DNA of 64,000 bases, taken from Helicobacter cetorum (lineage in GTDB: Bacteria; Campylobacterota; Campylobacteria; Campylobacterales; UBA6016). The stretch spans positions 1-64,000 of the forward strand of contig DZAX01000004.1 in the NCBI GenBank assembly GCA_022729705.1, read 5' to 3'. This document shows, one piece after another, positions 7,198-15,542 of this stretch. The notes under the pieces were generated by a model that saw nothing but the letters and a program-made list of their open reading frames with translations, was not told the origin of the DNA and ran no database searches. Positions within the stretch are counted from its first letter, which is position 1; each line of letters begins with the position of its first letter. The translations under genes and the position numbers were made by a program.

Positions 7198-8490
7198 CTA
7201 TTTCTTCCCAAAAAACCTATCAAAAAACCCAGTAATACTCTTTTGCGGAGAGCGTGAAATAGCGAGTGAACCGCTTATCACGTCTTTGGTTACCGTCGTA
7301 CCCGCCGCTATCATCGTATTATCTTCCAGCGTCACAGGCGCCACAAGTTGCGTATCGCTTCCTATAAAGACGTTTTTGCCGATTTTTGTCTCATATTTTT
7401 TTATCCCGTCGTAGTTGCAGGTGATGGTTCCCGCTCCTATGTTGGTGCCCTCACCCGCCGTGCAGTCGCCAAGGTAGCTTAGGTGTCCCGCTTTTACGCC
7501 CTCAAGTCTTGCATTTTTGCACTCTACGAAGTTTCCTATGTGCGTGGTTTTTATTACGGTTTTTGGTCTGAGTCTTGCCATTGGTCCGCAATCGCTATCG
7601 CACATTACGGCGTCTTCTACGACGCTTCCCGCTTTTATTACGCTTCTTTCGATGCGGCTTTTGCCTTTTATGACGCAGTGGCTCTGTACTTCGCACTCTC
7701 CGACGAACTCTACGGCGTCGTCTATATATATGGTTTGCGGCAGTCTCATTGTTACGCCTTCTCTCATCCATTTTGCGCGGATTTTCTCCAGCATTAGCTC
7801 TTCGGCGTGAGCCAAATCTACTTTGGAGTTTACGCCCTTAAACTCCTCTTCGCCAACCTCCGCCCATTTGACTGTTTTGCCGTTTTTTACGCCGTATCCT
7901 ATCGTGTCAGTGAGGTAGTACTCTTTTTGGGCGTTGTTTGAGTCTATGGACGCCAAAGCCTCTTTCAAAAATAGCGCGTCAAAAGCGTATACTCCGGCGT
8001 TTACAAGTCCTATTTTTTTCTCCGCCAAACTTGCGTCTTTTTCCTCCACAATTCTTATGACTTCATCGCCGTCTGTTATTACTCTGCCGTATCCGCTAGG
8101 ATTTTGCAAAGATATTGCGCACATTGCCGCCTCGGCTTTATACTCCAATAAAGGCGCTATCGCCTCGGCGGTGATTAGCGGCATATCGCCGTTTAATACA
8201 ATCACTCTATCATTTTTTGGGCTAGCCGCCATGACCGCTCCGGCTGTACCCGGAAAGTTTGCGTGGTCTTGAATACAAAAGCGTACACCCAAAAACTCTT
8301 TTTCTATCTCATTTTTTATCATCTCAAACTCATGGTGCAACACTACTTGCACGTCGTTTGATAGCTTTTGCGCCTCTCTTATAGCGTAGTAAATCATCGG
8401 CTTTCCGCATATCTCATGCAGTACCTTTGGGGTTTTGGACTTCATTCTAGTTCCTTGACCAGCAGCCATGATTATTACTGAAACAGACAT
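7198..8490 (-). CDS. glmU: Bifunctional UDP-GlcNAc pyrophosphorylase / GlcN-1-P acetyltransferase
   Basis: GlmU acetylates glucosamine 1-phosphate and couples it to UTP, making UDP-GlcNAc for peptidoglycan and lipid A. The 430-residue protein has the N-terminal nucleotidyltransferase domain (MAAGQGTRMKSKTPKVLHE with the GxGTRM loop, then LNGDMPL), and a C-terminal left-handed beta helix containing ARLRPKT, HIGNFVE and GHLSYLGD with the catalytic histidine. Length is slightly short, as usual in this phylum. It appears monocistronic. Confidence 0.97.
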   Translation of the reverse strand: MSVSVIIMAAGQGTRMKSKTPKVLHEICGKPMIYYAIREAQKLSNDVQVVLHHEFEMIKNEIEKEFLGVRFCIQDHANFPGTAGAVMAASPKNDRVIVLNGDMPLITAEAIAPLLEYKAEAAMCAISLQNPSGYGRVITDGDEVIRIVEEKDASLAEKKIGLVNAGVYAFDALFLKEALASIDSNNAQKEYYLTDTIGYGVKNGKTVKWAEVGEEEFKGVNSKVDLAHAEELMLEKIRAKWMREGVTMRLPQTIYIDDAVEFVGECEVQSHCVIKGKSRIERSVIKAGSVVEDAVMCDSDCGPMARLRPKTVIKTTHIGNFVECKNARLEGVKAGHLSYLGDCTAGEGTNIGAGTITCNYDGIKKYETKIGKNVFIGSDTQLVAPVTLEDNTMIAAGTTVTKDVISGSLAISRSPQKSITGFFDRFFGKK

Positions 8491-8573
8491 ATAAAACCTC
8501 GTTTTTTTATTACGATTTTAGACAATTTTACTTTAATAGCAAAAGCTAATCGTCGTTTGTGTAAAATCTAAGC

Positions 8574-9323
8574 ATGAAAAGATTTATAGGTTTATTACTA
8601 TTTTTTGTGTTCTTTGGAGTTTTGGCTTACGCTGCGCCTGAGGCACCGCGGATACCAATTGTAGATCTCTCGATAAACGCACCTCAAAAACCTGAACAGC
8701 TTGTGAAAAGCTTAAACATGATGGTAATCCTTACGCTTCTCGTGTTGGCGCCTTCTTTGGTGCTAGTCATGACAAGCTTTACAAGGATTATTATTGTATT
8801 TTCGTTTCTTCGTCAAGCTATTGGAACACAGCAGATGCCTCCGACGCAAGTGCTTGTTTCGCTTGCGATGGTTTTGACGTTTTTTATTATGGAGCCTATA
8901 GGTAAAAAGTCATATGACGAGGGCGTAAAGCCGTATATGGAAGAAAAGATTGGGTATGAAGAGGCGTTTACAAAGGCGATGAACCCTTTTAAGCAGTTTA
9001 TGATCAAAAACACAAGAGAAAAAGATTTAGCCCTTTTTATCAGGGTTAGAAAGATGGAAAATCCGGCGACAATAGAGGCTGTACCGCTTAGCATCATAAT
9101 TCCGGCGTTTATGATTAGTGAGATGAAGACCGCTTTTGAGATAGGTTTTCTTCTATTTTTACCATTTCTTGTTATAGATATGGTCGTCTCTTCGGTGCTT
9201 ATGAGTATGGGTATGATGATGCTTCCGCCGGTTATGATCTCCCTGCCCTTAAAGCTGCTTTTGTTTGTTATGGTGGACGGCTGGAATCTGATAGTTGAAA
9301 ATCTAGTAGCTAGTTTTCGCTAA
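8574..9323 (+). CDS. fliP: Flagellar type III export protein FliP
   Basis: FliP is a core membrane subunit of the flagellar export gate, working with FliQ and FliR. The 249-residue protein has a cleavable signal-like N-terminus (LLLFFVFFGVLAYAA) and the conserved LVMTSFTRIIIVFSFLRQA and MGMMMLPPVMISLPLKLLLF segments with four membrane helices. fliQ lies far away at 46925, the scattered pattern normal for Campylobacterota. A TAAAAT box stands in front of the ATG. It is divergent from glmU. Confidence 0.96.
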   Translation: MKRFIGLLLFFVFFGVLAYAAPEAPRIPIVDLSINAPQKPEQLVKSLNMMVILTLLVLAPSLVLVMTSFTRIIIVFSFLRQAIGTQQMPPTQVLVSLAMVLTFFIMEPIGKKSYDEGVKPYMEEKIGYEEAFTKAMNPFKQFMIKNTREKDLALFIRVRKMENPATIEAVPLSIIIPAFMISEMKTAFEIGFLLFLPFLVIDMVVSSVLMSMGMMMLPPVMISLPLKLLLFVMVDGWNLIVENLVASFR

Positions 9324-9329
9324 ATTACG

Positions 9330-9355
9330 CCGTGGCGAGACTTTGTCCGTCACGG
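9330..9355. repeat. Single hairpin related to the composite repeat
   Basis: Arms CCGTGGCG and CGTCACGG pair (with one G-T) around AGACTTTGTC. The CTTTG loop and the preceding TTACGC match the hairpin at 1684-1710, although the stems differ. It lies between the convergent fliP and histidine kinase genes, so it may also act as a bidirectional terminator. Confidence 0.5.
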
Positions 9356-10525
9356 TTGCGCATTATTGTCAAAGCTCCATCTAAGCTCAAATCTCGACCC
9401 CTTGTCAACTTCTGATTCAACAAAGATTTGTATCTTATATTCATCGCAAATCATTTTGACGATGTTTAGCCCTATACCAAAACCGCCGCTTGCATCGTCA
9501 AATCTTGAATATCTAGCAAAAATATCTGCTATCTTCTCTTTTGGAATTCCTTTACCCTCGTCCTCAATGATAAGCGCTCCCTCGGCCGTTTTGATACGTA
9601 CTTTTCCGCCTATTTTGTTGTATTTTATGGCGTTTGCGACCAAATTGTCAATCAAAATCCTAAGCTTATTACTATCAATCGATATATGCGAACCAAGAAG
9701 AGTCATTTCAAAGCTAATTTTTTTCACATCCGCCAAAGGCTCGAAATACTCGACTCTCTCAAGAGCTACTTTGTCTAGTTCTATCACTTCGTCTTTATTT
9801 TGGTGTTTGCCGTTTAGAGCCATAAAACTAAGGTCTTGATAGAGGCTTGATATTGTCTTTGCGGCGTTGTCAATACGCACTATTTTGCGCAAGGTCTTTG
9901 GGTCTAGCGTTGTTTTGTCTATTGTCTCTATGCTCATCGTTATCGCCGCAAGAGGAGTGTTAAGCTCATGTGTCGTGTCTTTGATAAAGTCGTCTAGTTT
10001 TGAGATGTAGTTTCGGATTGGGCGCAAAAACATTTTTGACAAGAAGTAGGCAAGAATGGTGATAAATAAAAACGATGCGGACATAATAAGATAAAGGTGC
10101 GTCTTAATGGCGGACAACTCTTGCTCTATATCGCGACCTCTTATGACGAGATATTTGGCGCTCAAATAACCAAGCTCTATCTTATCCATGTAGTAAAGAT
10201 ATTCTCCTGATTGGTAAAAGCTTTTTTTGAAGTTGATTTTATCCTCAAAGGTTGAAAAAACCTGCTTTTTTTTAAAGTCAAAAATAGCAATCTCAAAACG
10301 TTTATCCTCCGCATAATAAAGCTCTATCTCCTCCACTCTTTGCAAATCATATATTGAGTCCACTACCTTTTCTGAATATATCTGCATAGAGGTTCGTCTA
10401 TTTTCCAAAAATATGTTTTTTTGATAATTGTAATAAACAACCGACATAGCGATAAGAAACAGCGTAGTCGATACGGCGTAAAGTAAAACAAACTGCAAAA
10501 ACGATTTTTTCTCAACCTGTAACAA
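9350..10525 (-). CDS. Membrane sensor histidine kinase
   Basis: The 391-residue kinase has a first membrane helix at about 11-31, a periplasmic sensor of about 110 residues, and a second helix near 146-166. The phosphorylated histidine is in DTTHELNTPLAAITMSIETI. ATP-binding boxes follow: IDNLVANAIKYN (N), IEDEGKGIP (G1) and GFGIGLNIV (G2). There is no clear HAMP domain. It overlaps the response-regulator gene by 14 bases and forms one two-gene unit with it. The signal sensed cannot be read from the sequence. Confidence 0.93.
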   Translation of the reverse strand: MLQVEKKSFLQFVLLYAVSTTLFLIAMSVVYYNYQKNIFLENRRTSMQIYSEKVVDSIYDLQRVEEIELYYAEDKRFEIAIFDFKKKQVFSTFEDKINFKKSFYQSGEYLYYMDKIELGYLSAKYLVIRGRDIEQELSAIKTHLYLIMSASFLFITILAYFLSKMFLRPIRNYISKLDDFIKDTTHELNTPLAAITMSIETIDKTTLDPKTLRKIVRIDNAAKTISSLYQDLSFMALNGKHQNKDEVIELDKVALERVEYFEPLADVKKISFEMTLLGSHISIDSNKLRILIDNLVANAIKYNKIGGKVRIKTAEGALIIEDEGKGIPKEKIADIFARYSRFDDASGGFGIGLNIVKMICDEYKIQIFVESEVDKGSRFELRWSFDNNAQP

Positions 10526-11183
10526 TCGTATACCCTTGCCCTCTGACGTTTTCTATCAGCTCTTTGCCCACAATCTTTCGGATGTTTTTTATATATGTTC
10601 TTAAGCTCATCTCGCTAGGCTCATCCTCGTAATCCCATGCGTTTTCAAATATCATTTGCGGCGTTACTATCTTGCCCCTATGCTTTACTAGAAGCCTTAA
10701 GATGAGACTCTCTTTTTTGGAGAGCGTGACCGCCGCCCCGTCTTTTGTGATTTTGCTGGAGTTTACATCAAAAAATACGCCGCCGCCTAGCTCTATCATC
10801 GGCGCCGCTTTGTGAAAAAAAGCTCTTTTTGTGATAGTTTTTACCCTTAAAAGTAGCTCTCTTAATTCAAACGGTTTTTTGAGATAGTCGTCGCACCCGA
10901 CCTCAAAAGCCCGCGATAAATCGTCCATACTATTTAGAGAGGTCAAAAAAATAGCCGGCGTCTCATTGCCCTCGTTTCTAACCTTCAAAAGTAAATCAAA
11001 CCCATTCATAAGCGGCACTTTCACGTCAAGCAGCAGTATGTCAAATCTCTCCTCATATATCCTATCAATAGCCTCTTGTCCATCATACGCAAGCGTAACG
11101 GCGCAACTATTCTCCTCAAGGTACTCGGCTATAATCTCTGATAGTTGCGCGTCGTCTTCTAGTAGTAAAACTTTTATTTTCAT
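10512..11183 (-). CDS. OmpR-family response regulator
   Basis: The 223-residue regulator has a receiver domain with the acidic pair in LLEDDAQ, the phospho-acceptor aspartate in ILLLDVKVPLMNGF, and the lysine in YLKKPFELREL. A winged-helix DNA-binding domain follows, with LSKKESLILRLLVKHRGKIV and the C-terminal SLRTYIKNIRKIVGKELIEN hairpin. It precedes and overlaps its cognate kinase gene. Target genes are unknown. Confidence 0.94.
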   Translation of the reverse strand: MKIKVLLLEDDAQLSEIIAEYLEENSCAVTLAYDGQEAIDRIYEERFDILLLDVKVPLMNGFDLLLKVRNEGNETPAIFLTSLNSMDDLSRAFEVGCDDYLKKPFELRELLLRVKTITKRAFFHKAAPMIELGGGVFFDVNSSKITKDGAAVTLSKKESLILRLLVKHRGKIVTPQMIFENAWDYEDEPSEMSLRTYIKNIRKIVGKELIENVRGQGYTIVTG

Positions 11184-11257
11184 ATTTCGCCGTTTTTTGT
11201 GAAGTTTTAGAGTGGTTTATTTTAGCAAAAAAGATTGTGTTGTTTGTTAATAGCCTA

Positions 11258-11356
11258 GTAACCATTCAGCACCCCTCTAAAAAAAGCAAAAATGCCGACT
11301 TTTTTGAGGATTTCATCTTAAAAAATGAACTTTGAGAAGGGATGCTGAATGGTTAC
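11258..11356. repeat. Long imperfect inverted repeat at an IS remnant
   Basis: The left arm GTAACCATTCAGCACCCCTC (11258 onward) and the right arm ending GATGCTGAATGGTTAC (to 11356) pair along about 20 bases with two or three mismatches, separated by about 57 AT-rich bases. The right arm runs directly into the transposase remnant. It could be an IS end captured in inverted form or a small non-autonomous element. Confidence 0.6.
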
Positions 11357-11586
11357 AAATATTTAACAAGACCATTAAAAATGCTACGACAAAAACATAT
11401 TACTATGAAACTATAGAAGAGCTTAAAAAACACTTGATGAGTTACTTGCTTTATTATAATCATCAGAAGAAACCAAAGGCTTTGAAGTTTAAGGCTCCTT
11501 ATGATACGTTACTTGGAAAGTTTGACACAAATCCTGAACTTTTTAAAGATAACCCTTGCCAGAAGTTGAGGAGACTGAACAATTAA
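11357..11586 (+). pseudogene. C-terminal fragment of an IS481-like transposase
   Basis: The frame keeps IFNKTIKNATTKTYYYETIE, then ELKKHLMSYLLYYNHQKKPK and KFKAPYDTLL. This is the segment after the last catalytic glutamate of DDE integrase-type transposases (IS481-like). Everything upstream of FNKT is missing and is replaced by the inverted repeat. It cannot be active. A matching N-terminal fragment of an IS481-like transposase lies at 54504-54608, far away on the same strand. Confidence 0.7.
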
Positions 11587-11607
11587 AATTACCAAAAATA
11601 GTTATCA

Positions 11608-12663
11608 ATGCTAATCCACATTTGTTGTTCCGTTGATAGCCACTACTTTCTTACCCGTCTAAAAGCCGATTTTCCGGATGAAAAGCTAATCGGCTTTTTC
11701 TACAACCCAAATATCCACCCAAAAAGCGAATATGACCTGAGACTGCAAGATGCGCAAAAAAGCTGTAAAAAACTTGACATAGAGCTGCTAGAGGGCGAAT
11801 ACGACGATATGCGATGGTTTGGGCTTGCAAAAGGGCTTGAAGATTGCGCCGAAAAAGGGGAGCGGTGCGAGGTCTGCTTTGATATGCGCTTTGAGGAGTC
11901 GGCAAAAAAGGCGGCTCTTTTGGGGTGCAAAAGCTTTACCTCTACGCTTCTTCAAAGTCCCCTAAAAGACAAAGAGCAGCTTCGTGCGAGCCTCGCCAAA
12001 ATAGCGGCGAAACACGGTGTTGAGTTTATCTTTGTGGATTATCTAACCAAAGGCGGCATGGAGGCGCAAAACAGGGCGGCAAAAGAAGCGGGATTATACC
12101 GCCAAAACTACTGCGGATGCTCGCATGGACTCATAAATCAACGAGCCAAAAAAGAGGAGCCAATCTTTGAGAGTTTCACAGAGATAGCTCCAAGAGCCCT
12201 ACCCACCTCAGCCGAGCAGAGAGCGGAGTTTTACGCAAAAAATGAAGGCGTTGTGTTTCGCTCCAAGATATTTGACTATCGACTGCTAAAGTTTGCCGTC
12301 TTTGCAAACAACAAGCCGCTTGCCGTATACCCTCTTGTCTATTCTATAAGCCAAAAAGAGAGCTTTAGCGCAAAAGAGCTTTTTGTAAAAGACGGCGTTC
12401 AATATCTTGATAAAGAGGGCGCAAAAGTCGTCTCGCTCTCACGGCTAAATAGCTTTTTTGGCTCAAACTATTTGGATATAAAAGAGCTGATATACAATCC
12501 CCCTACTTTTGAAGAGGAGATGCGATTTCGCGCCTCTTTGGTCTCTCACCCCTTTGATGTGTCGCCTATTTTTGTGTTAAACGACGAAGATTTTAAAGAC
12601 TCATACAAAATTGAACTAATTTTTGCCGCGGCATACTCTATGCAGGAAGTTGCGACGCTTTAA
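11608..12663 (+). CDS. queH: Epoxyqueuosine reductase QueH with C-terminal extension
   Basis: QueH reduces epoxyqueuosine to queuosine in tRNA, replacing QueG in many bacteria. The N-terminal half has the family's cysteines: LIHICCSVDS (Cys6-Cys7), GERCEVCFDMRF and YRQNYCGCSHG, which bind an iron-sulfur cluster and metal. The protein is 351 residues, so about 170 residues follow the catalytic domain; I recognise no domain in that extension. queC, which makes the preQ0 precursor, is at 33244. The gene follows IS debris directly. Confidence 0.9.
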   Translation: MLIHICCSVDSHYFLTRLKADFPDEKLIGFFYNPNIHPKSEYDLRLQDAQKSCKKLDIELLEGEYDDMRWFGLAKGLEDCAEKGERCEVCFDMRFEESAKKAALLGCKSFTSTLLQSPLKDKEQLRASLAKIAAKHGVEFIFVDYLTKGGMEAQNRAAKEAGLYRQNYCGCSHGLINQRAKKEEPIFESFTEIAPRALPTSAEQRAEFYAKNEGVVFRSKIFDYRLLKFAVFANNKPLAVYPLVYSISQKESFSAKELFVKDGVQYLDKEGAKVVSLSRLNSFFGSNYLDIKELIYNPPTFEEEMRFRASLVSHPFDVSPIFVLNDEDFKDSYKIELIFAAAYSMQEVATL

Positions 12664-12720
12664 AAAGCTAATTTTTGATAAAATGACGCAATTTTGCTAT
12701 AACAAAGGTGACCTACAAGT

Positions 12721-13161
12721 ATGCTTGATATTAATGAAATATCCAAAATTCTGCCTCATAAATACCCTTTTTTACTCATAGACAGAATTGAGTCTATAAC
12801 AAATGGGGAGAGTATAGAGGGGTACAAAAACATCTCCATCTCAGACCAAGTATTTCAAGGTCACTTCCCCGGACACCCCATATATCCCGGCGTTCTAATC
12901 ATCGAGGGGATGGCGCAAGCCGGCGGCGTGCTCGCTTTTAAGAGTTCCACAAACGAAGACGAATTTGAAAATAAAGTTGTCTATTTTATGAGCATCGACA
13001 AAGCAAAATTTAGAAGCCCTGTATTTCCCGGCGATAAGCTCGTATACAAGCTAAATGTCGTAAAACACAAAGGAAATATTTGGGTGCTTGACGGTAAAGC
13101 GTATGTCGAGGATAAGCTTGTCTGCGAAGCGGAGTTAAAAGCTATGATTGTAGACAAATAA
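12721..13161 (+). CDS. fabZ: 3-hydroxyacyl-ACP dehydratase FabZ
   Basis: FabZ removes water from 3-hydroxyacyl-ACP in fatty acid elongation. The 146-residue hot-dog protein has [13 protein letters not shown] and the active-site block [20 protein letters not shown] with the catalytic histidine and glutamate. It overlaps lpxA by one base (TAATG), a standard pairing because both use 3-hydroxyacyl-ACP. A TATAAC box precedes it at about 12697. Confidence 0.97.
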   Translation: MLDINEISKILPHKYPFLLIDRIESITNGESIEGYKNISISDQVFQGHFPGHPIYPGVLIIEGMAQAGGVLAFKSSTNEDEFENKVVYFMSIDKAKFRSPVFPGDKLVYKLNVVKHKGNIWVLDGKAYVEDKLVCEAELKAMIVDK

Positions 13162-13952
13162 TGATACATCAAACAGCAATAATAGAAGATGGAGCAACCA
13201 TCGGCGAGGGCGTGAAAATCGGGGCTTACGCGTATATCGGAGCCAAAGTCACAATCGGCGACGAGTGTGAAATAGGAAACTCTGCTCAAATAATAGGCAA
13301 GACTACGATAGGCAAAAAAAATCGTATCTTCTCCCATGCGGTCATCGGTTCAATCCCTCAAGACCTCAAATATGGCGGCGAGGAGACGGAACTTATAATG
13401 GGAGACGGCAATACAGTAAGAGAGTTTTGTCTATTTAACCCCGGAACTGTTCAAGACAAGGGCGTCACAAGACTTGGAAACAACTCGCTTTTTATGGCGT
13501 ATGTGCATATAGCCCACGATTGCGTGGTCGGAAACAACTGCATTTTGGCGAACAACGCCACGCTTGCGGGACATGTAGAGCTTGGAAATTACGCCGTTGT
13601 CGGCGGCATGACTCCTGTTCACCAGTTTGTAAAAGTCGGCGAGTTTGCCATGCTTGGCGGCGCTAGCGCTGTAAATCAAGACATACCTCCATACTGCCTA
13701 GCAGAGGGAAACAGGGCTCATCTTAGAGGACTGAATCTAGTAGGCTTAAGAAGACATATAGCGCATTCAGATTTGGACGCCGTCAAAAAAGCGTACAGAG
13801 AGCTTTTTTTAAAAGGCAGAATCCTAAAAGAAGCGGCTGAGGAGCTGTCAAAATCAGACAATAGCTACGTAGCGAATATCGCAAAATTTTGCCTTGAAAC
13901 AAAAAGAGGCATACCATACCACCAAAAAGATGCGGGCACAATAGATGAGTGA
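13161..13952 (+). CDS. lpxA: UDP-GlcNAc acyltransferase LpxA
   Basis: LpxA transfers a 3-hydroxyacyl chain to UDP-GlcNAc, the first step of lipid A synthesis. The 263-residue protein is a left-handed beta helix of hexapeptide repeats, with the catalytic histidine in YVHIAHDC and HQFVKVG, and a helical C-terminal domain. Its last two codons and stop (GATGAGTGA) form the beginning of a 26-base direct repeat that also begins clpX. The gene itself is intact. Confidence 0.97.
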   Translation: MIHQTAIIEDGATIGEGVKIGAYAYIGAKVTIGDECEIGNSAQIIGKTTIGKKNRIFSHAVIGSIPQDLKYGGEETELIMGDGNTVREFCLFNPGTVQDKGVTRLGNNSLFMAYVHIAHDCVVGNNCILANNATLAGHVELGNYAVVGGMTPVHQFVKVGEFAMLGGASAVNQDIPPYCLAEGNRAHLRGLNLVGLRRHIAHSDLDAVKKAYRELFLKGRILKEAAEELSKSDNSYVANIAKFCLETKRGIPYHQKDAGTIDE

Positions 13953-14070
13953 AAAAGTTTGTAATTTCTCAAAAAGCGGCAAGCCGCGCGGGCAGTCTGC
14001 GAAAGACCTAATTTACGGCTTTGCCGGAAATTTGAGGAGCGTCTGATGAGTGAAAAAGTTTGTAATTTCT
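13944..14070. repeat. 26-bp direct repeats flanking a 75-bp hairpin element
   Basis: GATGAGTGAAAAAGTTTGTA plus six more bases occurs identically at 13944-13969 and 14045-14070. The first copy supplies the lpxA stop, the second the clpX start. Between them lies a class II hairpin element: GCGGC-AA-GCCGC at 13976-13987, and AATTTACGGC with GCCGGAAATT at 14010-14032. The simplest reading is an insertion at an originally overlapping lpxA/clpX junction with duplication of the target. Confidence 0.8.
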
Positions 14071-15290
14071 GCGGAGCGCAAGATACCGAAGAAAATCCGC
14101 TTTTGGCGGGGGAAGATGCGTATATATGCAAAAACTGCGTATTAAGCGCTTATAAAATAATTTTAGGCGATTTAGCAATCTCAAAAAAAGAGGCTATAAA
14201 AGGCGAAGTGGTTCCAAAAAAGCTTAAAGAGGCTTTGGATGGCTATGTAATAGGTCAAGATAGAGCAAAAAAAATAATCGCCGTAGCGGTTTACAACCAT
14301 TTTAAGCGTGTTTTAAAAGATTTGCCCTCAGAAGACGATGAGACGGAACTTAAAAAATCAAACATCTTGCTCGTTGGGCCAACCGGAAGCGGTAAAACCC
14401 TAATAGCTCAGACGCTTGCAAAATATCTGGACGTGCCTATAGCGATTACGGATGCGACAAGCCTCACAGAGGCGGGATATGTCGGCGAAGACGTGGAAAA
14501 CATCTTGGTTAGACTTCTGCAATCAGCCGACGGCGACGTAAAAAAAGCGGAGCACGGCATAGTCTTTATAGACGAAGTTGACAAAATAGCTAGAATGAGC
14601 GAAAACCGCTCGATAACAAGAGACGTATCCGGCGAGGGCGTACAGCAAGCTCTTCTCAAAATCATAGAGGGAAGCAGCGTAAACATCCCTCCAAAAGGCG
14701 GAAGAAAACACCCAAATCAAGAGTTTATCCAGATGGATACGACAAATATACTCTTTATTGCGGGCGGCGCATTTGACGGGCTTGGCGAAATCATCAAAAA
14801 CAGAATATCCGGCTCGGCTATGGGATTTTTGCAAAAAGAGGTAAAAGAGCTAAAAGATGAAAATATCTTTGACTCGATAGAGCCAGACGACTTAGTCAAA
14901 TTTGGACTTATCCCCGAGCTTATAGGCAGACTCCATGTAATAGCGAGCCTAAAAGAGCTAAATCTTGAAGAGCTTGTTCAAGTGTTTACAGAGCCAAAAA
15001 ATTCGCTACTAAAGCAATACAAAAAGCTATTTGCGATAGACAACGTAACGCTAACCTTTACAGACGACGCAATAGAGGCTATCTGCAAAGAGAGTATCAA
15101 ACGAAAAACCGGCGCAAGGGGGCTTAGGGCGATAATAGAAGATATTATGACCGATACGATGTATGATTTACCGGAACTTAGCGGATATGAGATTATTGTA
15201 AACAAAGAGTGCATAGAAAAAAGTGAAAAACCGTTAAAAATCAAGCTATCAAAATCCGAAACCACAAAAAGCAAAAAAGCTAGCGCATAA
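14046..15290 (+). CDS. clpX: ClpX, ATPase of the Clp protease
   Basis: ClpX unfolds tagged substrates and feeds them to ClpP. The 414-residue protein starts with the zinc-binding domain (Cys6, Cys9, Cys28, Cys31), followed by Walker A GPTGSGKT, Walker [12 protein letters not shown] and sensor segments ([13 protein letters not shown]-like region, [12 protein letters not shown]). The start ATG lies inside the duplicated 26-base segment, so its upstream region is recent in origin. GAGGAG at about 14034 provides a ribosome-binding site inside the inserted element. Confidence 0.97.
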   Translation: MSEKVCNFCGAQDTEENPLLAGEDAYICKNCVLSAYKIILGDLAISKKEAIKGEVVPKKLKEALDGYVIGQDRAKKIIAVAVYNHFKRVLKDLPSEDDETELKKSNILLVGPTGSGKTLIAQTLAKYLDVPIAITDATSLTEAGYVGEDVENILVRLLQSADGDVKKAEHGIVFIDEVDKIARMSENRSITRDVSGEGVQQALLKIIEGSSVNIPPKGGRKHPNQEFIQMDTTNILFIAGGAFDGLGEIIKNRISGSAMGFLQKEVKELKDENIFDSIEPDDLVKFGLIPELIGRLHVIASLKELNLEELVQVFTEPKNSLLKQYKKLFAIDNVTLTFTDDAIEAICKESIKRKTGARGLRAIIEDIMTDTMYDLPELSGYEIIVNKECIEKSEKPLKIKLSKSETTKSKKASA

Positions 15291-15297
15291 AGAGAAC

Positions 15298-15513
15298 GTC
15301 GCAAGAAGCAAAGCTCCTTACGACTACGCTGCGCTATGCTACCAAAGCTAACCCCTGACGGGGTAGAGGGCTGTCTTTTTTTACTATAGCTAACCCTTGG
15401 TGGGATAAAGGGCTGTCATTTTTTTACTCTGCCGCATCTATGCGGCTAGCTTTAGGGGGTCGGTAGGGACACTTGTGTCCCTACCGCCAAAGACGGGCTT
15501 AGCTCGTCTTTGG
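15298..15513. repeat. Pair of opposed composite hairpin repeats
   Basis: A minus-orientation copy comes first: a GTCGCAAG/CTTACGAC hairpin with CAAAG loop (15298-15324), then ACCAAAGCTAA and CCCC-TGA-CGGGG. A 42-base unit containing this last hairpin is repeated in tandem (15344-15385 and 15386-15428). A plus-orientation copy follows: GCCGCAT-CT-ATGCGGC (15431), CGGTAGGGACAC with GTGTCCCTACCG (15461-15486), and CCAAAGACGGGC with GCTCGTCTTTGG (15487-15513). Confidence 0.8.
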
Positions 15514-15542
15514 CGTTAATATATGCACAAAGGATATAAACA

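Noticed and set aside
7483-7797. Plus-strand ORF rich in Tyr, Ala and Phe inside glmU
   Set aside because: It is the antisense shadow of the glmU beta-helix repeats, as shown by the strong match of the minus strand to GlmU.
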